From assembly GCF_007830235.1 (NCBI RefSeq), contig NZ_VLKI01000027.1:1-49886 (forward strand): DNA of 49,886 nucleotides, written 5' to 3'. The notes beneath the pieces are model-generated. The model was given only the letters and a program-made list of their open reading frames with translations. It had not been told where the DNA came from and ran no database searches. The first letter of the stretch is position 1; every line of letters begins with the position of its first letter. This stretch comes from Cytobacillus oceanisediminis (GTDB lineage Bacteria > Bacillota > Bacilli > Bacillales > Cytobacillaceae). Positions 17,180 to 23,142 of the stretch are shown here, piece after piece. Made by a program: the position numbers and the translations under genes.

Positions 17180-17836
17180 GTGAGTGCTGACTTCAAGACA
17201 ATCGACGAAAATCTAATAGACTTTATCCAGCTTGAGGACGAAGAGTTAGTTGATCTGGTGCATAAAGGAGAAAGTGAAGCATTGGATTATCTGATTCATA
17301 AGTATCGTAATTTCGTGCGGGCAAAAGCAAGATCCTATTTTTTAATTGGCGCAGATAAAGAAGACATTGTGCAAGAGGGAATGATTGGCTTATACAAAGC
17401 GATCCGTGATTTCAAAGAGGATAAGTTGTCCTCCTTTAAAGCATTTGCCGAGTTGTGCATTACCAGGCAGATTATTACGGCTATCAAGACGGCGACACGC
17501 CAAAAACATATTCCGCTAAACTCGTATGTTTCTTTGGACAAGCCCATTTATGATGAGGAATCTGACCGGACCTTAATGGATGTGATTTCAGGGGCGAAGG
17601 TTATGGATCCTGAAGAGCTTATCATTAACCAGGAAGAGTTTGATCATATCGAAATAAAAATGTCTGAGCTTCTGAGCGACCTGGAACGAAAAGTGCTTGC
17701 CCTATATTTGGACGGGCAGTCTTATCAGGAAATATCCGAGGAACTAAATCGCCATGTCAAATCAATTGACAATGCCTTGCAGCGCGTAAAAAGGAAGCTG
17801 GAAAGGTATTTGGAAGTACGCGAATTTTCTTTATAG
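17180..17836 (+). CDS. sigH: RNA polymerase sigma-H factor
   Basis: Sigma-H directs early sporulation and competence genes. The 218 residues hold region 2 (YRNFVRAKARSYFLIGADKEDIVQEGMIGLYKAI) through region 4 with its helix-turn-helix (YQEISEELNRHVKSIDNALQR here given in part: QEISEELNRHVKSIDNALQ). The core is nearly identical to B. subtilis, the first 25 residues differ. GTG 17180 after GGGGGGATCCTA gives the B. subtilis length; an upstream in-frame ATG at 17063 is inside yacP and ahead of the promoter. It has its own promoter in the gap. Confidence 0.94.
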   Translation: MSADFKTIDENLIDFIQLEDEELVDLVHKGESEALDYLIHKYRNFVRAKARSYFLIGADKEDIVQEGMIGLYKAIRDFKEDKLSSFKAFAELCITRQIITAIKTATRQKHIPLNSYVSLDKPIYDEESDRTLMDVISGAKVMDPEELIINQEEFDHIEIKMSELLSDLERKVLALYLDGQSYQEISEELNRHVKSIDNALQRVKRKLERYLEVREFSL

Positions 17837-17872
17837 ACAGAATTTCCTAATCTCCTACCTTTTTTGCAGTTA

Positions 17873-17899
17873 TTGACATGTTTTAGGGAGCGTGTTAAA
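17873..17899 (+). promoter_or_regulatory. Probable promoter of rpmG
   Basis: TTGACA (17873-17878) is followed by a poor -10 (GTTAAA, 17894-17899, preceded by GT rather than a full extended TG) with a 15-base spacer. The perfect -35 box is the main evidence. Confidence 0.5.
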
Positions 17900-17936
17900 G
17901 TTTTAAGGGCGTAAAGTGGACATAGTAGGTGGAAAA

Positions 17937-18080
17937 ATGACTAAAAAGGTAACTTTGGCCTGTTCTGTTTGCGGTTCGAGAAATTACTCCACGGCAAGCA
18001 AGAATGATTCTGAAAGGCTGGAATTAAAGAAGTTTTGCAGTACTTGCAGTACTCATACGATCCATAGAGAAACAAAGTAA
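17937..18080 (+). CDS. rpmG: 50S ribosomal protein L33 (zinc-type)
   Basis: A 47-codon gene encodes a small basic protein beginning MTKKVTLACSVCGSRNY and ending HRETK. Cysteines in CSVC and CSTC form the four-cysteine zinc site of C+ L33 paralogues. AGGTGG precedes the ATG. In B. subtilis the same position between sigH and secE holds rpmGB, so it is probably that paralogue. Confidence 0.93.
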   Translation: MTKKVTLACSVCGSRNYSTASKNDSERLELKKFCSTCSTHTIHRETK

Positions 18081-18442
18081 TTAAGATATAGATTACGAGA
18101 GTGTGTTCAAAAGGAAGGCTAAAAGAGCCGAGAAGATCAAGGAAGCGTAGCTTTGAGCAGCAGAGCGTATGGTATAATACGTGAGCATAAAGGAAAGCTT
18201 CTCCGATTAAGCATCACAAGCAGGAAAAGTGTTGTTCCTTTTTCAAGGAGCGGTGAAGCAAGCTGACGCAGTGATTCGACAGCTATTTTCCCCAGGCCTT
18301 TTGAATAACATCTAGAAGAATTGCCCTTTTAATAGCCAGAAAGCTGAATAATGGTTTTTTACGGACTAGAATATAGTCTGTTTTGAAGCCGTTTACGCTT
18401 TTCTGTTAAAGGATATATCTCTTGAAAGTTGGGGGTTACGAA
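18081..18442. other. rpmG-secE intergenic region
   Basis: This 362-base gap holds a structured repeat-like element (18103-18311) and a small inverted repeat GACTAGAATATAGTC (18364-18378) followed by TGTTTT. No credible gene is seen on either strand. Confidence 0.6.
18103..18311. repeat. 209-bp element with terminal inverted repeats
   Basis: GTGTTCAAAAGG (18103-18114) and CCTTTTGAATAACAT (18297-18311) are imperfect inverted ends. Inside are a hairpin TCAAGGAAGCGTAGCTTTGA (18138-18157), a perfect TATAAT (18173-18178), and CTGACGCAGTGATTCGACAG, itself a near-palindrome. No reading frame spans it. The layout suggests a small non-autonomous repeat or a structured RNA gene. Confidence 0.5.
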
Positions 18443-18625
18443 ATGCAACGCATCGTGAATTTTTTCCGTGAAGTTGGACGAGAAATGAGAAAGGTCAGCT
18501 GGCCTAAGCGCAAAGAACTGACAAACTATACTGTTACGGTTCTAGCTACAGTTACGTTCTTTGCTCTGTTTTTTGCAGTGCTTGACCTGGGTATTTCTGA
18601 ATTGATTCGTTTTATTCTTGAATAA
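18443..18625 (+). CDS. secE: SecE, preprotein translocase subunit
   Basis: SecE clamps SecY in the Sec channel. The 60-residue protein has the conserved amphipathic motif REMRKVSWPKRKELTNYT and a single membrane segment (about 33-53), the short Gram-positive form. ATG 18443 follows GTTGGGGGTT; an in-frame TTG at 18422 would add seven residues without a site. It precedes nusG, as in nearly all bacteria. The partner secY is at 45478. Confidence 0.95.
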   Translation: MQRIVNFFREVGREMRKVSWPKRKELTNYTVTVLATVTFFALFFAVLDLGISELIRFILE

Positions 18626-18648
18626 CCCCTGAGTTTCCATGGTATAAT
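18618..18648 (+). promoter_or_regulatory. Probable nusG promoter
   Basis: TTGAAT (18618-18623) and a perfect TATAAT (18643-18648) are 19 bases apart; the -35 box overlaps the secE stop codon. Spacing is slightly long. Confidence 0.55.
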
Positions 18649-18674
18649 GGAGAATAACACAGGAAACATTTGCA

Positions 18675-18696
18675 AAGCCCGGAAACGGGTTTTTTC
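18675..18696 (+). terminator. Terminator-like hairpin in the nusG leader
   Basis: AAGCCCG-GAAA-CGGGTTT with a GNRA-type tetraloop and a run of six T sits between the putative promoter and nusG. The stem is short (about 5 strong pairs plus A-T pairs). It could attenuate nusG transcription. Confidence 0.55.
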
Positions 18697-18774
18697 ATTT
18701 GGTCAAAAAAGTTATGTTGTGATGGTAAATAATTTGTTTAATACAGGGAGGGAAGGACGATCAAGTCCTCTTGA

Positions 18775-19308
18775 ATGGAAAAGAATTGGTATGTTGTTCA
18801 TACGTACTCTGGCTATGAAAATAAAGTAAAAGCCAACTTGGAGAAACGTGTTGAATCTATGGGTATGCAAGACAAAATCTTTCGCGTGGTGGTTCCGGAA
18901 GAAGAAGAAACAGAATTGAAAAACGGCAAAAAGAAAGTAGTAAAGCGCAAGGTTTTCCCTGGTTATGTACTAGTGGAAATTGTTATGACAGATGATTCCT
19001 GGTATGTTGTAAGGAATACCCCGGGCGTAACCGGATTCGTCGGCTCTGCAGGTTCAGGCTCAAAGCCAACTCCGTTATTGCCGGAAGAAGTGACAAACAT
19101 CCTCAAGCATATGGGTGTTGAAGAAAAACGATTCGATATCAACTTTGAAATCGGTGAAACGGTTCAAGTCAAAGAAGGACCGTTTGCAAACTTTACAGGT
19201 ACCATTGAAGATATTGATAAAGATAAGGCGAAGATCAAAGTGCTTGTAAACATGTTTGGCCGTGATACTCCGGTAGAACTTGATTTTTCACAGATTGAGA
19301 AACTGTAA
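18775..19308 (+). CDS. nusG: NusG, transcription elongation/pausing factor
   Basis: NusG binds RNA polymerase and controls pausing and termination. The 177 residues comprise an NGN domain (EKNWYVVHTYSGYENKVKAN onward) and a C-terminal KOW domain (ETVQVKEGPFANFTGTIEDI). It is close to the B. subtilis protein. An in-frame stop directly precedes ATG 18775, so this is the first possible ATG. The only good ribosome site, GGGAGGGAAGGA, ends about 18 bases upstream, with a 14-base hairpin in between (18761-18774). Confidence 0.97.
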   Translation: MEKNWYVVHTYSGYENKVKANLEKRVESMGMQDKIFRVVVPEEEETELKNGKKKVVKRKVFPGYVLVEIVMTDDSWYVVRNTPGVTGFVGSAGSGSKPTPLLPEEVTNILKHMGVEEKRFDINFEIGETVQVKEGPFANFTGTIEDIDKDKAKIKVLVNMFGRDTPVELDFSQIEKL

Positions 19309-19387
19309 GAAACTGCTAAAATGCTTGATGCATTGGCTGGATAATGCTTTCTCTGTGAAAGTACTTTTATATATCTTTGTAAAAAAA

Positions 19388-19415
19388 CTTGAAATCGTCT
19401 TTGAAAAGTGATAAT
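19388..19415 (+). promoter_or_regulatory. Probable promoter of rplKA
   Basis: CTTGAA (19388-19393) and GATAAT (19410-19415) are 16 bases apart in the nusG-rplK gap. The following leader, about 130 bases, has a hairpin with GACAA (19438-19442) and TTGTC (19456-19460) arms. Confidence 0.55.
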
Positions 19416-19548
19416 ATTTCATAGGTCAGTATGTCTCGACAATGAGGCTGGACATTTGTCAAGTTCTTTATCTTAATATAAAGACTATAAGTTGAGTGGG
19501 AGGGAATTTCCCTATTACCACATCACGGACTTTAAGGAGGTGTGTCTC

Positions 19549-19974
19549 GTGGCTAAAAAAGTAATCAAACTTGTTAAGTTACAAATCCCTGCAGGTAAAG
19601 CTAACCCTGCACCACCAGTAGGACCTGCACTAGGTCAAGCGGGTGTTAACATCATGGGATTCTGTAAGGAATTTAACGCTCGTACAGCTGAACAAGCTGG
19701 CTTAATCATTCCTGTTGAAATCACGGTTTTTGAAGACCGTTCATTTACATTTATTACGAAAACTCCTCCTGCTGCAGTTCTTCTTAAGAAGGCGGCTGGA
19801 ATCGAGTCTGGTTCTGGTGAACCAAACCGTAATAAGGTAGCAACAGTCAAGCGTGACAAGGTACGCGAGATTGCTGAAACAAAGATGCCTGACCTAAACG
19901 CTGCAAGTGTTGAAGCTGCAATGCGTATGGTTGAAGGTACTGCACGCAGCATGGGTATCGTTATCGAAGACTAA
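19549..19974 (+). CDS. rplK: 50S ribosomal protein L11
   Basis: L11 binds the GTPase-associated region of 23S rRNA and is needed for RelA-type stringent signalling. The 141 residues show the proline-rich linker region PAGKANPAPPVGPALGQAG and the RNA-binding C-terminal domain. GTG 19549 follows TAAGGAGGTGTGTCTC and gives MAKKVIKLVK; an in-frame start at 19492 is not conserved. It is paired with rplA as in all Bacilli. Confidence 0.97.
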   Translation: MAKKVIKLVKLQIPAGKANPAPPVGPALGQAGVNIMGFCKEFNARTAEQAGLIIPVEITVFEDRSFTFITKTPPAAVLLKKAAGIESGSGEPNRNKVATVKRDKVREIAETKMPDLNAASVEAAMRMVEGTARSMGIVIED

Positions 19975-20063
19975 TCCATGCATGTGAAATTATAATGTGT
20001 GCACTTTGAATGTTGGACAACTGTCCAGCTTCACAAGTGTTTACGCATTTCTGTTTATGATTG

Positions 20064-20099
20064 AGGTTGCGACGCTGAATTTGGTTTCACTCGCAACCT
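20064..20099 (+). promoter_or_regulatory. Hairpin between rplK and rplA
   Basis: AGGTTGCGA (20064-20072) and TCGCAACCT (20091-20099) form a perfect 9-bp stem with an 18-base loop. No T run of terminator quality follows. A smaller hairpin, TGGACAACTGTCCA, lies upstream near 20013. The two could protect the rplK end or set L1 levels; no function is shown. Confidence 0.6.
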
Positions 20100-20150
20100 T
20101 TATTCGTGGGAGGTTATTCCGCTAAAACCACATTCAAGGAGGAAATAAAA

Positions 20151-20849
20151 ATGGCTAAAAAAGGTAAGAAGTACGTAGAAGCTGCAAAGCTTATCGACTC
20201 TTCAAAAGCTTACCCAATCGAAGAAGCGATTGATCTTGCGAAGAAAACTAATTTTGCTAAATTTGATGCAACTGTTGAAGTAGCATTCCGTTTAGGAGTT
20301 GACCCTAAGAAAGCTGACCAGCAAATCCGTGGAGCAGTTGTGCTTCCAAACGGAACTGGTAAAACTCAGCGCGTTCTTGTTTTCGCTAAGGGTGAAAAAG
20401 CGAAAGAAGCAGAAGCTGCTGGAGCAGATTTCGTAGGCGATTCTGAATACATCAACAAAATCAACCAAGGCTGGTTCGATTTTGATGTAATCGTTGCTAC
20501 ACCTGACATGATGGGTGAAGTTGGTAAACTTGGCCGCGTATTAGGTCCTAAAGGTTTAATGCCTAACCCTAAAACAGGTACAGTTACTTTTGACGTAGAA
20601 AAAGCAGTGAACGAAATCAAAGCAGGTAAAGTAGAATACCGCGTTGACAAAGCTGGAAACATCCACGTGCCAATCGGTAAAGTATCATTCGAAAACGAAA
20701 AGCTTGTTGAAAACTTCAACACTATTTTCGATACAATGATGAAAGTTAAGCCTGCAGCTGCTAAGGGAACTTACATGAAGAACGTTTCTGTTACTTCTAC
20801 TATGGGACCTGGCGTAAAAGTAGATCCTTCATCTGTTGCAGTAAAATAA
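20151..20849 (+). CDS. rplA: 50S ribosomal protein L1
   Basis: L1 forms the mobile stalk near the E site and in many bacteria represses its own mRNA. The 232-residue protein holds the two-domain L1 fold with the signature around GRVLGPKGLMPNPKTGT. ATG 20151 follows AAGGAGGAAATAAAA; a further in-frame ATG at 20106 has no conserved residues after it. It lies 176 bases after rplK, a gap with two hairpins. Confidence 0.97.
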   Translation: MAKKGKKYVEAAKLIDSSKAYPIEEAIDLAKKTNFAKFDATVEVAFRLGVDPKKADQQIRGAVVLPNGTGKTQRVLVFAKGEKAKEAEAAGADFVGDSEYINKINQGWFDFDVIVATPDMMGEVGKLGRVLGPKGLMPNPKTGTVTFDVEKAVNEIKAGKVEYRVDKAGNIHVPIGKVSFENEKLVENFNTIFDTMMKVKPAAAKGTYMKNVSVTSTMGPGVKVDPSSVAVK

Positions 20850-20857
20850 AAAAATAA

Positions 20858-20886
20858 TTGACAACGTAAAATTCATGTAGTAATAT
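20858..20886 (+). promoter_or_regulatory. Sigma-A promoter of rplJL
   Basis: A perfect TTGACA (20858-20863), a 17-base spacer and TAATAT (20881-20886) lie directly after the rplA stop codon. Transcription would start near 20893, at the head of the L10 leader. Confidence 0.85.
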
Positions 20887-20892
20887 GTATTT

Positions 20893-21035
20893 TGTTGTGA
20901 AAATATAATAACATTTGTGCCGTAGACAGCAGGTGCTGCAAAGCTTAATTTCCTGCCGAGGTATTACGATAGAATGCTTGTTTAACTTGCTATTGTATAC
21001 TTCCTCCATGTCTGCAAAAGGTGTGGAGGTTTTTT
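20893..21035 (+). promoter_or_regulatory. L10 leader (autoregulatory RNA) of rplJL
   Basis: The leader contains the conserved-looking core CCGTAGACAGCAGGTGCTGC (20920-20939), the CCTGCCGAGGT strand, and a terminator hairpin before rplJ. This matches the known L10 leader of Bacilli, which binds the L10-L12 complex and cuts rplJL expression when L10 is in excess. The match is by memory of the family, not by model search. Confidence 0.85.
21003..21035 (+). terminator. Terminator of the L10 leader
   Basis: CCTCCA (21003-21008) pairs with TGGAGG (21024-21029), extended by flanking pairs, and is followed by T6. It lies 43 bases before the rplJ start, so it acts as an attenuator rather than an operon end. 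Confidence 0.85.
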
Positions 21036-21077
21036 ATTGGACGGTATGAATGTAGAAATTCTACAGGAGGTGTAAGG

Positions 21078-21578
21078 ATGAGCAGCGTTATCGAACAAAA
21101 GAAACAAATCGTAGGAGAAATTGCTGATAAATTTAAGTCAAGTTTATCAACGGTTGTTGTCGACTACCGCGGTCTTACTGTTGCTGAAGTTACTGAACTT
21201 CGTAAACAACTTCGTGAAGCTGGCGTAGAATTCAAAGTATACAAGAATTCAATGACTCGCCGTGCTGCTGAAGCTGCTGAACTTTCCGGTTTAAACGAAT
21301 CTTTAACTGGTCCTAACGCAATCGCGTTCAGCACAGAAGATGTAGTTGCTCCAGCGAAAATCTTAAATGATTTCGCGAAAAAGCATGAAGCACTTGAAAT
21401 CAAAGCAGGTGTAATCGAAGGGAATATTGCTTCAGTAGAAGATATTAAAGCTCTTGCTGAACTACCATCACGCGAAGGCTTGCTATCTATGCTACTCAGC
21501 GTACTTCAGGCACCTATCCGCAATCTTGCTCTTGCTGCAAAAGCTGTTGCAGACCAAAAAGAAGAACAAGGCGCGTAA
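21078..21578 (+). CDS. rplJ: 50S ribosomal protein L10
   Basis: L10 anchors the L7/L12 dimers to the large subunit and binds its own leader RNA. The 166 residues carry the N-terminal rRNA-binding domain (VVDYRGLTVAEVTELRKQLR) and the C-terminal helix that holds L12. ATG 21078 follows AGGAGGTGTAAGG; the open frame upstream to 21021 overlaps the leader terminator and is not translated. Next gene, 57 bases on, is its partner rplL. Confidence 0.97.
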   Translation: MSSVIEQKKQIVGEIADKFKSSLSTVVVDYRGLTVAEVTELRKQLREAGVEFKVYKNSMTRRAAEAAELSGLNESLTGPNAIAFSTEDVVAPAKILNDFAKKHEALEIKAGVIEGNIASVEDIKALAELPSREGLLSMLLSVLQAPIRNLALAAKAVADQKEEQGA

Positions 21579-21635
21579 GTTAATTTTAGCGTTAAACTAA
21601 TAGATTCAAACCAAATATAAGGAGGAAACATTATC

Positions 21636-22001
21636 ATGACTAAAGAACAAATCATTGAAGCAGTTAAATCTATGACTGTTTTAGAATTAAACGACTTAGT
21701 AAAAGCAATCGAAGAAGAATTTGGTGTAACTGCTGCTGCTCCTGTAGCAATGGCTGGTGGAGCTGCTGCTGGCGGTGCTGCTGAAGAACAAACTGAATTT
21801 GACGTAATTCTTACTTCTGCAGGCGACCAAAAAATCAAGGTTATCAAAGTTGTTCGTGAAATCACAGGTCTTGGACTTAAAGAAGCAAAAGAACTTGTTG
21901 ATAACACTCCTAAAGCTATTAAAGAAGGCGTTTCTAAAGAAGATGCTGAAGAAGTTAAAGCTAAGCTTGAAGAAGTTGGAGCTGGCGTTGAAGTTAAGTA
22001 A
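21636..22001 (+). CDS. rplL: 50S ribosomal protein L7/L12
   Basis: L7/L12 is the flexible stalk protein that recruits elongation factor GTPases. The N-terminal dimer domain (1-30) is joined by an alanine/glycine hinge (AAAPVAMAGGAAAGGAA) to the globular C-terminal domain with KIKVIKVVREITGLGLKEAK. 121 residues. A strong AAGGAGGAAAC site and favourable codons suit the high copy number of this protein. A terminator follows 12 bases after the stop. Confidence 0.98.
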   Translation: MTKEQIIEAVKSMTVLELNDLVKAIEEEFGVTAAAPVAMAGGAAAGGAAEEQTEFDVILTSAGDQKIKVIKVVREITGLGLKEAKELVDNTPKAIKEGVSKEDAEEVKAKLEEVGAGVEVK

Positions 22002-22012
22002 TATAATGGATG

Positions 22013-22045
22013 AAAAGCCCGCTGCTTAGTCGGGCTTTTTATTTT
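22013..22045 (+). terminator. Terminator after rplL
   Basis: AAAAGCCCG and CGGGCTTTTT form a GC-rich stem with a 9-base loop and a T-rich tail. The stem ends the rplJL unit; some read-through to ybxB is likely, as in relatives. Confidence 0.9.
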
Positions 22046-22158
22046 GAATAAATATGAATTTTTGCTTTTTAAAAAGCAATCCTTTATAATTCGTTCGAAA
22101 ACACTTATTGTGGTTCTCCAAAATTCTTCAATTGATATTCTCCTGTGGAGGTGATTTC

Positions 22159-22761
22159 ATGTCCGAACACTACTATTCCCAAACACAAAAAGTCGAAAGC
22201 AGCCCTAAAACCTGGAGTTATACCCTGAAGGAACAATCATTCCGCTTTAAAACAGATAATGGCGTTTTTTCAAAAAATGAAGTTGATTTTGGTTCAAGAC
22301 TATTAATAGAAGCCTTTGAACAGCCGGGTGTCGAGGGAAACATTTTGGATGTTGGCTGCGGATACGGCCCAATCGGGCTGACAGCAGCGAAACTTATGCC
22401 GGAACGGACTGTACATATGGTCGATGTAAATGAGAGGGCGCTTGGATTGGCAAAAGAGAATGCTGACTTAAACGGCATCAAAAATGTATCAATCTATGAA
22501 AGTGACCGCCTTGAAAATACAAAAGGAAATAAGTTCGCTGCAATCCTGACAAATCCGCCGATCAGAGCAGGCAAAAAAGTTGTTCATGATATATTTGAGC
22601 AAAGCTTTGAAGCGCTGCTATCCGGAGGGGACCTATGGGTAGTCATCCAGAAAAAGCAGGGAGCACCTTCTGCCATTGATAAAATGACAGAGTTATTTGG
22701 CGAAGTTGAGACTGTGGAAAAGAAAAAAGGGTATTTTATTTTAAAAGCAAAAAAAGATTGA
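22159..22761 (+). CDS. ybxB: RsmC/RlmG-type methyltransferase YbxB
   Basis: A class I SAM-dependent methyltransferase of the RsmC family, which in E. coli modifies guanine N2 in 16S rRNA. Motif I is NILDVGCGYGPIGL, the acidic residue VDVN follows, and the catalytic ILTNPPIRAG (NPPI) is intact. Only the catalytic half of two-domain RsmC is present; 200 residues is normal for YbxB. ATG 22159 follows GTGGAGGTGATTTC. The exact substrate is not known from sequence. Always between rplL and rpoB in Bacillus. Confidence 0.92.
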   Translation: MSEHYYSQTQKVESSPKTWSYTLKEQSFRFKTDNGVFSKNEVDFGSRLLIEAFEQPGVEGNILDVGCGYGPIGLTAAKLMPERTVHMVDVNERALGLAKENADLNGIKNVSIYESDRLENTKGNKFAAILTNPPIRAGKKVVHDIFEQSFEALLSGGDLWVVIQKKQGAPSAIDKMTELFGEVETVEKKKGYFILKAKKD

Positions 22762-23142
22762 CTTGACTTTTTTGCTATGTTAGTATTGTAAAATGCCAAC
22801 ATATTATATTTCTATTTATAACTAAATTTGACTAATGGTTGTATAAATTTGGTTTTAATGGGAAAGCTAACAAAATAATAGTCGTATTGTGAAAATGTGG
22901 TTTTTGAAGTGAAAACCCTTTTTCTTTTTGTCTTATAAGAATAGGGGTTAGATGAATGTCTCGCTTGCGTTTCCGCTTTTGCGGAATAAGATAGTCTGAC
23001 TTTCTGAAGTTGGATTACTGTCTAGCTCCGAGCGCCATCGGCTCGAGGTCTTAAGCCGATAGGCGGGCGCTCTCCGCTTTTCTTATAAGATAGTAATAAA
23101 TTGCTATTAGCACAATAACGCTTGATTTGAGGGGTGAATCAG
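22762..23142. other. Leader region of rpoBC
   Basis: The gap has TTGACT (22763-22768) and TAAAAT (22789-22794) or TATTGT (22784-22789) as a probable promoter, with spacing of 20 or 15 and so not ideal. A long leader follows and contains the repeat at 23019-23084 and, before it, a hairpin CCGCTTTTGCGG (22974-22985). No gene is seen. Confidence 0.55.
23019..23084 (+). repeat. Extragenic palindromic repeat in the rpoB leader (copy 2)
   Basis: The element starts TGTCTAGCTCCGAGCGCC, holds GGCTCGAGGTCTTAAGCC and ends CTCCGCTTTTCTT. The ends and core match the minus-strand reading of 25-143, but the central arm is shorter. It can fold through GAGCGCC/GGGCGCTC and ATCGGCT/AGCCGAT. It lies in the transcribed leader about 60 bases before the rpoB start. 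Confidence 0.7.

Noticed and set aside
18647..18829. 60-codon frame running into nusG
   Set aside because: It overlaps the nusG promoter, leader hairpin and first codons in another frame and has no ribosome site.
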